A stretch of DNA of 64,000 bases from Siphonodentalium dalli. Taxonomy: Eukaryota > Mollusca > Scaphopoda > Gadilida > Siphonodentaliidae. The position numbers and the translations under genes are program-made. A model generated the notes under the pieces. It did no database searches and was not told the DNA's origin. It saw nothing but the letters and a program-made list of their open reading frames with translations. Where the stretch lies: positions 35,256,106 to 35,320,105 of the forward strand of contig CP136063.1 of the NCBI GenBank assembly GCA_032622095.1. Reading direction: 5' to 3'. Of this stretch, positions 35,050 through 48,534 are shown piece after piece; the stretch's first letter is position 1; each line of letters opens with the position of its first letter.

Positions 35050-35685
35050 TTGATTCCGAAAGGGACAAAGCAAAGAAACTAATATTTTTAACCACTCAAA
35101 TTCATTTATTTGTTCTCGTCTCTTAATAATTACTCAGATTATATATACAATAAAGTGCACGATGATTCAAGATAATTCGCCAGATAGATCCAGAAACTAT
35201 CTACAGCTTTTGGCTAGAGTTATGCTAAACGTGGGTCTGCACGCCTCTGAATGTATGTCATTTAACCATATAACAAATCTTCGAGCAGACAAGACCAACC
35301 CTGACATAATGTAACCGCAAATATACCGACATACTACTTCCTTAAGCAGCCTTGTATCGTACCAGATTCATCTGAGTCAGTTGAAAACAAATTCGGACAC
35401 CACCACCCAATCCCCGGCGAAATTCCAGGTGACATATATGATACAAAACTATATTCGGTAACTCTGTGATGTTGAGGATGTTGACACCTATCGCAACACC
35501 TATAGGAAACAATAGATGCTGGATGAACAGCACGACCCCACTCGAAGCACGGTGAACGTATATGTTTATTCTTATAAACTGTATAACACACAGTGTTAAG
35601 AAGTACAAAAACGTATACGTTGGGCCGGTCTTCTCCCAACGTACTATATAACCCAATTATTCAATTAAGTTTATTTAGCAACCTC
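35050..35685 (+). repeat. Duplicated 0.6-kb block, copy 2
   Basis: Near-identical to 30873-31440, with about 85 extra bases before ACTATATAACCC. Its right end runs into LINE coding sequence at about 35640, so the duplicated unit probably includes LINE material. Confidence 0.9.
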
Positions 35686-35935
35686 CTGTCAGATAAAGTT
35701 CAAAATTACATTGCTAGTTCCAAAAACTGCTCATGTGGAAACGGAGAAGAAAACGCCATCCATTATTTCTTTGATTGTTGCCCAGATTCGATCCCAAGAA
35801 TTCGCCTATTAAACAAATTACTTCCCTATAATATTTACTCACTAAACATTCTGCTATTTGGAGACCCTAATCTTCGTGATTGCGATTTTTTTTCTTCTTA
35901 GCTGTACAATCATTCATCCGTGAGACAATAGTAGA
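35640..35935 (+). pseudogene. C-terminal end of a LINE reverse transcriptase, fragment
   Basis: The translation shows the C-terminal Cys/His module of many animal LINEs: NCSCGNGEENAIHYFFDC, then a leucine-rich stretch and LLFGDPNL. A frame change near 35895 is needed to continue into AVQSFIRETI. Only this tail is present; no RT palm was found upstream. It differs from the LINE type at 37-39 kb and 2.6-4.3 kb. Confidence 0.75.
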
Positions 35936-36916
35936 TTCAATCCACTAACTATTGAGATCATTTATATATACAAGCCGGCTAATTGACTCAAACATACACG
36001 ACTTCCAAACCAATACATATATAAACTCAAGACTAACTCGTGGTGGGGAACGACCGGTGTAATGTACATGTATATATGTTCAACTTGCTTTTGGTAATCA
36101 TGTTGCAATGTCATTATTCTTGATTTATTTTTCAGTGTAATAACAACGGGAGAGGAGGTACTCATAAGTGAGTCAGCACTTGTCCTCCAATCCCATTGTT
36201 TGTATACAAATGTATGTGTTATTTCCTATGTGTTATTGAAATTAGACAAATAATATGTTTAATCTAATCACGTTCTGCGAACGTGTACTTGACTACTGGG
36301 TTTCACTTTGGATGAGAGAGGGTGCCCACATTTGAATTGCACCTCCTTTTAGCTATACCAAACTCACATGTTTTGTTAATTCTATTTGCACCCCTCCCAT
36401 GGGCTTTAGTTTTCCTAAGTGTTCCCTTTGAAAAAATAAATTGAAAAATCATAGAAACTAGACTAGCCTCAGCTTTCCAAATATTAGAATATCCAACTCG
36501 ATACCCGAATATTTTCACTTAAAATAGGAAAATACGCAACGGAAATTTTGATCAAAGTTTGTGTCAGATACCCCCACCCATCCCGACCTCAACCTCTCCT
36601 ATCGCGACGTCGCTGTCATCATGTATATGTCTGCAGTCTACAAGACGACATTAGTGCTACAGACGGAGACTTGATGACAGGGACGTGGCGACAGGGGTGT
36701 GGTTTGGGGGATGAGGTGTCTCACGCCCAACTTTTGTAAAAATGTTCAGCAGTTGGAAATTTCATTCCTGACACAACATTACTTGGAAATTTCACACCAT
36801 CATTATATTGAAATTGTTCTCGTATTTTGATTTTCCAACAGTTACTTATTGGGAAATGCTTTGTTTTTAGACCAACATTTGCACATTTTCCTAGTTTTGG
36901 ATAATTTGTGTGACTG
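35936..36916. other. No supported gene
   Basis: Non-coding by eye. The word TTGGAAATTTC recurs from about 36750 to 37220 on both sides of the TTAGGG tract. Confidence 0.35.
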
Positions 36917-36980
36917 AAATGGCTATATGTTGGGTTAGGGTTAGGGTTAGGGTTAGGGTATATAAATGGCTATATGTTGG
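36917..36980 (+). repeat. Interstitial telomeric repeat with 17-bp flanking duplication
   Basis: Four perfect TTAGGG units (36935-36958) sit between two perfect copies of AAATGGCTATATGTTGG (36917-36933 and 36964-36980). TTAGGG is the telomere repeat of most animals. Confidence 0.9.
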
Positions 36981-37279
36981 AAATTTTCCAACTTTATGGG
37001 GGTGTCACGTCGGAAATTTCAAATAATTGGAAAGGTTGATACCAGTCTAGATGCTATAATTTTGCAGTTTTCAGGTTCAGATTAAAAGTGTTCTCACATC
37101 GGGCCAAAACATGGTCGGCCGGGAATTAGATGACTGTATGAGTTTGCCGTATGCATATATCAAAGTGTCAAAATGTAATTAGGCAACATTGTGAGTTTGG
37201 ACTGGTTCGAGGGGGTGGGCAGTTGGAAATTTCAAGGCGGACAGGGTCCCACCCACTTATGCAAAAAGTGTGTCTTTCC

Positions 37280-39612
37280 TTAAAGTTGTGTATCTTATGG
37301 GACTCAGATATGGAAACCGATTTGAGCAGTTTGATTGGCAGTATGGAAGAATTGGAATGCACAGACCACCTTAATATACCAATTAGTTCAGAAGAGATAT
37401 ATGTTGTTGTCGGGGTTATGAAATCAAACAAGGCTGCATGTCTCGACAAAGTGAACAACAGTTACATTAAATCCACACTTAATATATTACTGCCATTTTG
37501 TACTAGGTTATTTAATTTAATTCTTGATACTTGATTTTTTCCTGATGTCTGGACAACCGGTATGATTAAGCCCTTAAAAATAAGGGTGACAGATTATGTC
37601 CCGACTCTTATAGAGGCATAACATTACTGAGTTGCGTCGGTAAGCTATTTACTGGTATTATCAACAAAAGACTTAGTAGTTACGTAGAAGAAAACCACAT
37701 ACTTAAAGATAATCAATCCGGTTTTCGGAAAGGTAGATCTACATTAGACAACATCTTTATTTTATACAGTTTCACAGATATATATATTTGCGGAATGGGA
37801 GACAACTTTATTGCTCATTTATAGATTTCAAAAAAGAGTTTGATACTGTTTGGAGACAGGGCCTATGGGTAAAACTTTTACGAAATGGCATAAACGGTAG
37901 GATTTTCAAAGTTATTCGTAACATGTTTCAATCAACAAAATCTTGTGTATTGAAATGTGACGTAAGATCTGAGTATTTTCCATCTAATATAGGTGTTAAA
38001 CAGGGAAAGAACATGCCACCTTTACTCTTTTCAATGTATTTGAATGATCTTGAAGACTTCTTAGAAAGTTGCGCTGTGGATGGACTCAAGTACTTGAATG
38101 ATCAAACCTTTAAACAGATTGATTGTTATCTGAAACTTTGGTGCATCTTGTACGCTGATGACACCGCTTTATTGGCGGATAACCCTACGGAAATGCAGCG
38201 ACTTCTTGATGCGTTTGCAGACTATTGCGAATCGTGGGAACTTACCATCAACGCGCAAAAGACAAAGGTTATGGTTGTCGGAAATAAACGTCTCCACACG
38301 CCCCCAAAGTTAATCTTGAACGGTAACGAGCTTGAAATTGTTGACGAATTTACATACCTTGGTATTGACTTGTTCTTTAACGGCATAATTTGTCGTGCAG
38401 TCAAGAAAACTCGGACAAAAGCTACCAAAGCAATGTATGCGCTACTTTCGAAAGTGCGCGATCTTGATTTATCTGTCGATTTGTCTTTGAAACTGTTTGA
38501 CTATCTAGTCCAACCGATTTTATTGTACGGTTGTGAGATTTTGGGGTTCGAAAATAGTCGCGATATTGAAACGGTGCACCTAGGATTTTGTAAAACATTG
38601 ACGAATATGAAAAGTAGCGCGCCGCATTATATGGTTTACGGAGAGCTAGGCCGATTGTCACTTTCTATTGAAATCAAGAAGAGAATGACCTCATATTGGT
38701 GTCGGATTGTAAAGAAAGATACAGGTATATCATCAGTACTTTATAAATTACTGCTTGAATTGCACAAAACTAAACGCGTACGTTATATTGATCACATTTC
38801 AGGAGTTATCGAGTCAGATAATCTTAAGGATAACTGGGACAACCCATCTCATCTGTCATGCAGCTCCTTTAGAAGATTTAATGATACACTAATTCAAGAG
38901 TTTAGAACTCAGTGGCGAAACGAAGTTGATTCTTCAGATAGAGGGGAGTTTTATAAACATCTCAAAGTACAGCCTTCAATTAGCTGGCACTACATGAACA
39001 TGCCATTTGGCATGATGGTCTACTTTCAGAAAATGAGAACGTCCAATCATAGATTATGTATTGAGACCGTTAGATGGAAAAAACGGAATCGCAAACATAA
39101 AAGCAGCAACAAAGATAGTTCATGCGCACTTTGTAACGCCTTGCTATGCGATGAATTCCATTTTATTATTCTGTGTCCGCAACTTGAACAATTACGAGAA
39201 AAATACATTCCGAAGGCATGTTATGACGAACCTTCGAGGGAACTCTTATTCGAACTTCTTAACTTGACCAGCCCTGTCATATTAAACAATTTGGCGATCT
39301 TTATAAAACTCGGGTGGAAATTTTTTTAATAAAAAGGACCCAATTATGAATGATGAATAAGATACGTAATAAATGCAAATATTGTTTGTTTGTAGCTTTA
39401 TTGTGTGTGTGTTTTGTATATGTTTAGTGTATGCTAATGCTGCATATTTGTTTATTTCAATGTCTCAAATGTTCCTTGTATGTTTACAACCTCTAGTTTA
39501 TTGTGAGCATTTATATAATGTTATTTTTGTGTAAATAGTGTAAATAGTTAACCCATCGCTCATGTTCCATGTAAAAATGGCGGAGAATAAAGCATAATTC
39601 AATTCATTCACT
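37280..39612 (+). mobile_element. LINE insertion, copy 2
   Basis: It covers the RT gene at 37307-39329 and a 3' tail of about 280 bp ending near AATAAAGCATAATTCAATTC. The 5' part is missing (no endonuclease), so it is truncated. Exact borders are not determined. Confidence 0.65.
37307..39329 (+). pseudogene. LINE reverse transcriptase (copy 2), mostly intact
   Basis: The N-terminal RT part has SSEEIYVVVGVMKSNKAACL, a premature TGA at 37532-37534, a frame change near 37585, NQSGFRKGRSTLDN, and another frame change near 37780. From 37788 a 513-codon frame runs unbroken: FIDFKKEFDTVWRQGLW (catalytic Asp), VKQGKNMPP where GD normally follows QG, ILYADDTALLA (YADD at 38151-38162), FTYLGIDLFF, QPILLYGCEILGFEN, and a C-terminal knuckle CALCNALLCDEFHFIILC. 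It ends with TAA. Clearly related to the copy at 2631-4311. Confidence 0.93.
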
Positions 39613-40211
39613 AATTTAACTTGTATCGGTAATTCCAATGTAACAATGGTTTTTGAAATGCGGAGTCCCATTGCTGTGAAGTTATTCATAACTCACTTCT
39701 GTAGCATTTATTCAGCGTCGGGGGGGGGGGGGGGTGGGGGCATGTGGCCAATGTGTACGTTAGGGGCCCGCACATGGCGATCTAATTCAGAGCCTTTTAT
39801 TATGTTTTCAGATTGAATTTTTGAAGTTATTTTTAGAACTCATTGCTCGATTTAACAAAACAAACTTATTTGTTGTTAAACTGAATGTTTTTTTTTTCAA
39901 ATCACAATTTTGATAAACTAACGAAGTTATTACATCTGCAAGGGTACTCCAAATCACCAGACCAAATTTGGTTGAAATTTGACCAGGCTCTGTGAGAACA
40001 AATCGCGAACAGGCACATAGTTATATAGACACGACTGTATATATGACATATGAACAATGTCAGTCTATTTCTTTTCCATTCATACTTGTTGATACTTGTA
40101 GTTTTTAGACTGTTATGTTATTTCAGATAAACTGACTTCGAATGCCTTGTTTCCCTTTAACTGTCAGCCTTCATATCTTAAAAGGCGTTCTTAGAATAAG
40201 TATGCTATAAA
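39613..40211. other. Non-coding, with G run
   Basis: It contains a G-rich run (about 39720-39740). No exon recognised. Confidence 0.4.
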
Positions 40212-40722
40212 TATTATCATCGTGTCAGCGTATATGTTCTTGTACAGTGTTCGTTGTATCAAGAGTGTTACAAATGAAGTTTTTACGATTAATATGCTCA
40301 TCGTGTCAGCGTATACGTTCTTATACAGTGTTCGTTGTATCAAGCCTGTGTGTTACAAATGAAATTTTTACGATTAATATGCTCATCGTGACAGTGTATA
40401 TGTTCTTGTCCAGTGTTCGTTGTATCAAGCCTGTGTGTTATAAATGAAGTTTTTACGATTAATATGCTCATCGTGACAATGTATATGTTCTTGTACAGTG
40501 TTCGTTGTATTAAGCCTGTGTGTTACAAATGAAGTTTTTACTATTAATATGCTCATCGTGTCAGCGTATATGTTCTTGTACAGTGTTCGTTGTATGAAGC
40601 CTATGTGTTACAAATGAAGTTTATTACTATAAATATTCTCATCGTGTCAGCGTATATGTTCTTGTACAGTGTTCGTTGTATCAAGCCTGCATGTGTTACA
40701 AATGCAGTATATTACTATTAAT
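40212..40722 (+). repeat. 86-bp minisatellite, about six copies
   Basis: The unit contains CATCGTGTCAGCGTATATGT, TCTTGTACAGTGTTCGTTGT and GTGTTACAAATGAAGTTTTT. Copies are well conserved; the first lacks part of the unit. Confidence 0.9.
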
Positions 40723-41279
40723 ATTCACGTTTCTTCGACTGGTACATCTTTGAACGCACACTAAGTGCTCACAACTTGGAACTTTGAAGATGCTCTGCGC
40801 TCTCTGTGTATAATTGATACTAGTATGGCATATCATAATTAACTTAAAGGGGGCATCGATATAGGAGGAGCTTATGTTGCAAGGTAATATGTTTTCTTCA
40901 CTTATTTACAATGGGTGGGGCTTAAACCATAGCCAATTTTGGATTTTTAAAGCATTTTCGATTGGAAAGATATCTTTTTTAAACACTTTCGGATATGTAT
41001 TTTGAATTTTTTGTGACAAAGTTTGAAAGGGGCCTTGACAAATTGTCATATCAGTTGTGTTATTGTTGTTGGATGCGCCGCCGGGAAGAAAGCAAGAATC
41101 GTCACACAATTTAAAAGTCATATATGGAACATTGACATGCTCTCCCGTATTCTTGTTTGAGATGAGGATTGTCTGTCTAGCATTGCGCTGCTACTCAAAT
41201 TCGCGTGCTGTAATTTGATTATATGTTGACTTAGTAATGCATCTTTTCACAGCGATGCTAATGTGCAGTTATGCCGATG
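40723..41279. other. No supported gene
   Basis: Non-coding by eye; a minus open frame at 40906-41121 has no domain. Confidence 0.35.
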
Positions 41280-44200
41280 ACCGCAGAGAACATAGCCGCT
41301 CGCACTCCCACGCGCACAGTCACGTACACAGTCACAGACACGGTATGTATTCTCCACTACATGACATAGCCACCCGCACTCCGACTCACAGTCACAAATG
41401 CAATCATATATACTGTATGTATTCACCACGATAACGACATAGGAACAATAACTGTCACAAACACAGTCATGGACCCGGTATGTATTATCCACAGCACGAC
41501 ATAGCCACCCGCACTCTCAGTCACAAACACAGTCATGGACCAGGTGTGTATTATCCACAGCACGACATAGCCACCCGCACTCTCAGTCACAAACACAGTC
41601 ATGGACCAGGTGTGTATTATCCACAGCACGACATAGCCACCCGCACTCTCAGTCACAAACACAGTCATGGACCCGGTATGTATTATCCACAGCACGACAT
41701 AGCCACCCACACTCTCAGTCACAAACACAGTCATGGACCAGGTGTGTATTATCCACAGCACGACATAGCCACCCGCACTCTCAGTCACAAACACAGTCAT
41801 GGACCAGGTGTGTATTATCCACAGCACGACATAGCCACCCGCACTCTCAGTCACAAACACAGTCATGGACCCGGTATGTATTATCCACAGCCACCCGCAC
41901 TCTCAGTCACAAACACAGTCATGGACCAGGTGTGTATTATCCACAGCACGACATAGCCACCCGCACCCATACAGTCACACACACAGTCATGGACCCGGTA
42001 TGTATTATCCACAGCACGACATAGCCATCCGCATCCATACAGTCACAAACACTCAGTCATGGACCCGGTATGTATTATCCACAGCACGGCATAGCCACCC
42101 ACACTCTCAGTCACAAACACAGCCATGGACCCGGTATGTATTATCCACAGCACGACATAGCCATCCGCACCCATACAGTCACAAATACACAGTCATGGAC
42201 CCGGTATGTATTACACACAGCATGACATAGCCATCCGCACCCATACAGTCACAAATACACAGTCATGGGCCGGGTATGTATTATCCACAGCACGACATAG
42301 CCACCCGCACCCATACAGTCACAAATACACAGTCATGGGCCGGGTATGTATTATCCACTACACGACATAGCCACCCGCACCCATACAGTCACAAATACAC
42401 AGTCATGGGCCGGGTATGTATTATCCACAGCACGACATAGCCACCCGCACCCATACAGTCACAAATACACAGTCATGGGCCGGGTATGTATTATCCACTA
42501 CATGACATAGCCACCCGCACTCCGACTCACAGTCACAAATGCAATCATATATACTGTATGTATTCACCACGATAACGACATAGGAACAATAACTGTCACA
42601 AACACAGTCATGGACCCGGTATGTATTATCCACAGCACGACATAGCCACCCGCACTCTCAGTCACAAACACAGTCATGGACCAGGTGTGTATTATCCACA
42701 GCACGACATAGCCACCCGCACTCTCAGTCACAAACACAGTCATGGACCAGGTGTGTATTATCCACAGCACGACATAGCCATCCGCACCCATACAGTCACA
42801 AATACACTCTCAGTCACAAACACAGTCATGGACCCGGTATGTATTATCCACAGCACGACATAGCCACCCACACTCTCAGTCACAAACACAGTCATGGACC
42901 AGGTGTGTATTATCCACAGCACGACATAGCCACCCGCACTCTCAGTCACAAACACAGTCATGGACCAGGTGTGTATTATCCACAGCACGACATAGCCACC
43001 CGCACTCTCAGTCACAAACACAGTCATGGACCCGGTATGTATTATCCACAGCCACCCGCACTCTCAGTCACAAACACAGTCATGGACCAGGTGTGTATTA
43101 TCCACAGCACGACATAGCCACCCGCACCCATACAGTCACAAACACAGTCATGGACCCGGTATGTATTATCCACAGCACGACATAGCCATCCGCATCCATA
43201 CAGTCACAAACACTCAGTCATGGACCCGGTATGTAGTATCCACAGCACGACATAGCCACCCACACTCTCAGTCACAAACACAGCCATGGACCCGGTATGT
43301 ATTATCCACAACACGACATAGCCATCCGCACCCATACAGTCACAAATACACAGTCATGGACCCGGTATGTATTACACACAGCATGACATAGCCATCCGCA
43401 CCCATACAGTCACAAATACACAGTCATGGGCCGGGTATGTATTATCCACAGCACGACATAGCCACCCGCACCCATACAGTCACAAATACACAGTCATGGG
43501 CCGGGTATGTATTATCCACTACACGACATAGCCACCCGCACCCATACAGTCACAAATACACAGTCATGGGCCGGGTATGTATTATCCACAGCACGACATA
43601 GCCACCCGCACCCATACATTCACAAATACACAGTCATGGGCCGGGTATGTATTATCCACTACACGACATAGCCATCCGCACCCATACAGTCACAAATACA
43701 CAGTCATGGGCCGGGTATCTATTATCCACAGCACGACATAGCCACCCGCACCCATACAGTCACAAATACACAGTCATGGGCCGGGTATGTAGTATCCACT
43801 ACACGACATAGCCTACAAACACAGTCATGGACCCGGTATGTATTACACACAGCACGACATAGCCATCCGCACTCATACAGTCACAAACACAGTCATGGAC
43901 CAGGTGTGTATTATCCACAGCACGGCATAGCCACCGGCACCCATACAGTCACAAATACACAGTCATGGACCGGGTATGTAGTATCCACAGCACGTCATAT
44001 CCACCCGCACCCATACAGTCACAAATACACAGTCATGGGCCGGGTATGTATTACCACTACACGACATAGCCATCAGCACCCAATACGGTCACAAACACTC
44101 AGCCATGGACCCGGTATGTATTACACACAGCATGACATAGCCACCCGCACCCATACAGTCACAAATACACAGTCATGGGCCGGGTATGTAGTATCCACAG

Positions 44201-46440
44201 CACGTCATAGCCACCCGCACCCATAGAGTCACAAATACACAGTCATGGGCCGGGTATGTATTACCACTACACGACATAGCCATCCGCACCCATACGGTCA
44301 CAAACACTCAGCCATGGACCCGGCATGTATTACACACAGCATGACATAGCCACCCCGCACGCACACCGTCAAAAACACAGTCATGGGCCGGGTATGTATT
44401 ATCCACAGCATGACATAGCCACCCGCACCATACAGTCACAAATACACAGTCATGGGCCGGGTATCTATTATCCACAGCACGACATAGCCACCCGCACCCA
44501 TACAGTCACAAATACACAGTCATGGGCCGGGTATGTAGTATCCACTACACGACATAGCCTACAAACACAGTCATGGACCCGGTATGTATTACACACAGCA
44601 CGACATAGCCATCCGCACTCATACAGTCACAAACACAGTCATGGACCAGGTGTGTATTATCCACAGCACGGCATAGCCACCCGCACCCATACAGTCACAA
44701 ATACACAGTCATGGACCGGGTATGTAGTATCCACAGCACGTCATATCCACCCGCACCCATACAGTCACAAATACACAGTCATGGGCCGGGTATGTATTAC
44801 CACTACACGACATAGCCATCAGCACCCAATACGGTCACAAACACTCAGCCATGGACCCGGTATGTATTACACACAGCATGACATAGCCACCCGCACCCAT
44901 ACAGTCACAAATACACAGTCATGGGCCGGGTATGTAGTATCCACAGCACGTCATAGCCACCCGCACCCATACAGTCACAAATACACAGTCATGGGCCGGG
45001 TATGTATTACCACTACACGACATAGCCATCCGCACCCATACGGTCACAAACACTCAGCCATGGACCCGGCATGTATTACACACAGCATGACATAGCCACC
45101 CCGCACGCACACCGTCACAAACACAGTCATGGGCCGGGTATGTATTATCCACAGCATGACATAGCCACCCGCACCATACAGTCACAAATACACAGTCATG
45201 GGCCGGGTATGTATTATCCACAGCACGACATAGCCACCCGCACCCATACAGTCACAAATACACAGTCATGGGCCGGGTATGTATTATCCACAGCACGACA
45301 TAGCCACCCGCACCCATACAGTCACAAACACTCAGCCATGGACCCGGTATGTATTACACACAGCATGACATAGCCACCCGCACTCTCAGTCACAAACACA
45401 GTCATGGACCCGGTATGTATTATCCACAACACGACATAGCCATCCGCACCCATACAGTCACAAACACTCAGCCATGGACCCGGTATGTATTATCCACTAC
45501 ACGACATAGCCATCCGCACCCATACAGTCACAAATACACAGTCATGGACCCGGTGTGTATTATCCACAACATGACATAGCCATCCGCACCCATACAGTCA
45601 CAAATACACAGTCATGGGCCGGGTTTGTATTATCCACATCATGACATAGCCACCCGCACCCATACAGTCACAAACACAGTCATGGACCCGGTATGTATTA
45701 TCCACAGCACGACATAGCCATCCGCACCCATACAGTCACAAATACACAGTCATTGGCCGGGTATGTATTATCCACATCACGACATAGCCATCCGCACCCA
45801 TACAGTCACAAATACACAGTCATGGGCCGGGTATGCATTATCCACTACACGACATAGCCACCCGCACCCATACAGTCACAAACACTCAGCCCATGGACCC
45901 GGTATGTATTACACACAGCATGACATAGCCACCCGCACACTCAGTCACAAACACAGTCATGGACCAGGTATGTATTATCCACAGCACGACATAGCCATCC
46001 GCACCCATACAGTCACAAATACACAGTCATGGGCCGGGTATGTATTATCCACTACACGATATAACCACCCGGACCCATACAGTCACAAACACTCAGCCAT
46101 GGACCCGGTATGTATTACACACAGCATGACATAGCCACCCCGCACTCACACCGTCACAAACACAGTCATTGACCGGTATGTATTATCCACTACACGGTAT
46201 AGCCGACCGCATTCGGATTTACACAGTCACAAATACAGTTATAGGCACGGTTTTCTTTTTCCACTAAACGACATAGCCACGCCGCACTCCCAACCACACA
46301 GTCACACACACATTCAACGGTAGAGAATATTTTCGCCACTATAACGACAAACACTCACAGTCATTGGCCCTGTATGTATTATCCACTACACAACATTGCC
46401 ACCCGCACTCACACGGTAACAAATACAATCATGGAGACGT
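41280..46440 (+). repeat. 5.1-kb tandem array, 66/70-bp units with higher-order copies
   Basis: More than seventy units carry GTATGTATTATCCACAGCAC, GACATAGCCACCCGCAC and GTCACAAACACAGTCATGG. One unit class is 66 bp (CTCTCAGTCACAAACACAGT end) and keeps a 22-residue frame open on both strands; the other is about 70 bp (CCATACAGTCACAAATACAC) and shifts frame. Larger duplications are visible: about 41370-42490 recurs from about 42510, and a block near 43790 recurs near 44540. Ends are degenerate (41280-41470 and 46140-46440). Open frames across it encode only repeat peptide and are not called as genes. Confidence 0.95.
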
Positions 46441-48387
46441 TATGTAGTAGAGATATTCCGCTTTTAACTTTTGGCATATAGAGGTTACAAGCAACAAATT
46501 ATATAGAGTTACGATTCTTGAATTTGTGTATTGAAACTCGAGTCAGCATACACAAAATATGGCTGCTTGTTGATAATCATTGAGAGAAATTTCCCTTAGC
46601 GGGAACAGAAAAATATAGCCTCCGTAAATATGGCGACCATGTATGTTTAGATGTCCAGGAATAGTCTGGTGGGGTCCCGAAGTTATGGAGGGTGTCTGGG
46701 TATTTTTATGCTGCTGATTTTTGTGCAGTAAATTGGGTATTTGTGGAAATGCAAGATTATCGTTTGAAAAAATATCGAAAAGGGCGCGTTTGTTGTCAGA
46801 CTGGTGCAGCAGATGACGTTCTGAGGAAAACTTGACCACTTGAAGTTCAAATAGGCTTAACCCATGGCCGGCGGGACGTCTAGTTAACACTGTCGCCTAT
46901 GGGAACTAATTAGATGTTTGTAATCTAGAGTTTACGGTAAATGGCCGAATGCCATAGCGGTATTGAATACCAGAGAACGCACACAAATGCTGGCAATTAG
47001 GGAACGTCTCTTTAGTTATATTTACAATTCCAAACAACATTCTAGTAGTGTAATAATGAGTGTGATTGCAGAAGTGATTATTTTATAGAAGTTTAAATAA
47101 CTTATGCTAATCAGTTTAATTATAACTGGTTATAAATTCGAAGGGCCAATCTCCATATTCTACTATAATATAGCTATGCATGAGGCGCGTGACACTTCCA
47201 TCGCATCGGATACAATGTAGACCACGCTATTGTATTCGATGCGATGGAAGTGCGACGTCTGTAACGAATATATCCGATGTGTCGTCCAGCATCGATGATC
47301 CGATTTGGTCGAATCTCCAATACAATTATTGTTGGTTACAGACGTCGCACTTTCACCGTATCGAGTACAATGCACACTCGGTTGTCACGTTCGGCTTTCC
47401 GTACATTGGGTTTGGAAATCATCGCTGTCAAGGGGAAATTTGTGAATGCCGTATTCATTTTAAGTATATTGTCTTCGATTCTAATTAGCGTCGTGCCAAT
47501 GTAGACCTAAATGACAGACCGGGAAATATATGAACACTTTGGGTAAGGGCATACCATAGCATTAGTAAAAATACATCTGACAGAGACAACATATAAATAG
47601 ATCTTGCGCAACAATTTGCCGCCAACATGACATCAAAAGCGATTTGAACAGTCCAATTGTTTGAAATACGTCATCACACGTGTTGATCATTATGTCAGTA
47701 CAACTGCTTCTCAATCGTATTTGATACGACGAAAGCACAATCGCCGGTAACGAAACTTAGTTTATCGCACTTTCATCGTATTTGATTGAACTGTATTCGA
47801 TGCGCTGCAAGTTCGATGTATGTAGCGGGCCATAGTTATCTAACAATCAAAGTAATCCATGTTTATGATTGGACATCATCCGATAATGACAGTTACACGT
47901 TACACGCCACAATATATAAGTGGAATATCGCTATTATCCACCACACGAAGAAAGTAAAGACAAGTTTTCTGTACCTGTCTGCTTAATCGACATTGAACCC
48001 TCAATCAGTAATCAGGTTTCAGACATCAACATAATTATGTCAAAATTACAAATATGTATACACGTTTATATATATAAATGATATATGAACTATATGTGAG
48101 TTTGAAGGCTTGTAAAATGACGTTCCCTCATAAATATGTTGGCTCGATATACAGTCGAAATTAAAAGACATCGCCTTCTTATTGTAGAGAGTGTTGATAT
48201 GCAATACATTTATACGGCATCAGTAAATCATCATGATTAATGCTTATCCTTATTTGCGTAGTATTGTGTGCATGCATTTTAAACGCATTATGACATCAGG
48301 CATATGACACAGGCGTGAAACGACTATGTCTATTTGAGACCTGAACTATGACCAATAATGAATCAATTTCTTAATTCTTTCTTCCAG
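46441..48387. other. Inferred TSR-gene intron, no exon recognised
   Basis: A minus open frame at 46543-46890 (115 codons) has no recognisable domain. The hairpin cluster at 47193-47371 lies here, and a related CGCACTTTCATCG word occurs again at about 47768. Confidence 0.4.
47193..47371. repeat. Two overlapping inverted repeats sharing one arm
   Basis: The arm CACTTCCATCGCATCGGATA (from 47193) pairs with the sequence ending at 47252 across a short loop. The same right arm, extended to 47265 (ending GTGCGACGTCTGTAAC), also pairs with 47334-47371 (starting GTTACAGACGTCGCAC) over about 38 bp with a 68-bp loop. The two pairings are mutually exclusive. Confidence 0.75.
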
Positions 48388-48534
48388 TGACACATGTAAA
48401 AGAGTCGGAGCCTGATTGGAGCGAATGTGTCGGCGGAACCCCATGTACTCCCGGCTTTAAGTGGGCTAGCGTTATTGGAAATGACGGGATACAAGAGCAA
48501 AAACTTGACATGTGCATGCAAGAGCTATGCCCAG
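48388..48534 (+). CDS. TSR gene exon: degenerate thrombospondin type-1 repeat
   Basis: Acceptor TTTCTTCCAG and donor GTTAGA bound a 147-bp exon, phase 1 at both ends. The frame reads ..KESEPDWSECVGG, CTPGFKWASV and DMCMQELCP: one Trp and five Cys in a TSR-like spacing, lacking the usual W..W pair and the Arg ladder. TSR domains are secreted or extracellular modules that bind glycosaminoglycans and matrix proteins. It follows the candidate start exon in a compatible phase. The non-GTAAG donor is weaker than in the other exons. Confidence 0.7.

Noticed and set aside
35334-35656. Overlapping minus open frames of about 100 codons
   Set aside because: They lie in a duplicated non-coding block; the matching copy at 31.2-31.4 kb does not preserve them.
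41423-46134. Many long open frames on both strands, with 22-residue repeat peptides
   Set aside because: Openness follows from a 66-bp unit length; the 70-bp units break every frame, and there are no splice or start contexts.
41280-46440. CRISPR-like array
   Set aside because: Units are contiguous tandem copies with no unique spacers, and the context is animal DNA.
46543-46890. 115-codon minus open frame
   Set aside because: No domain, no repeat partner and no supporting splice or start context.
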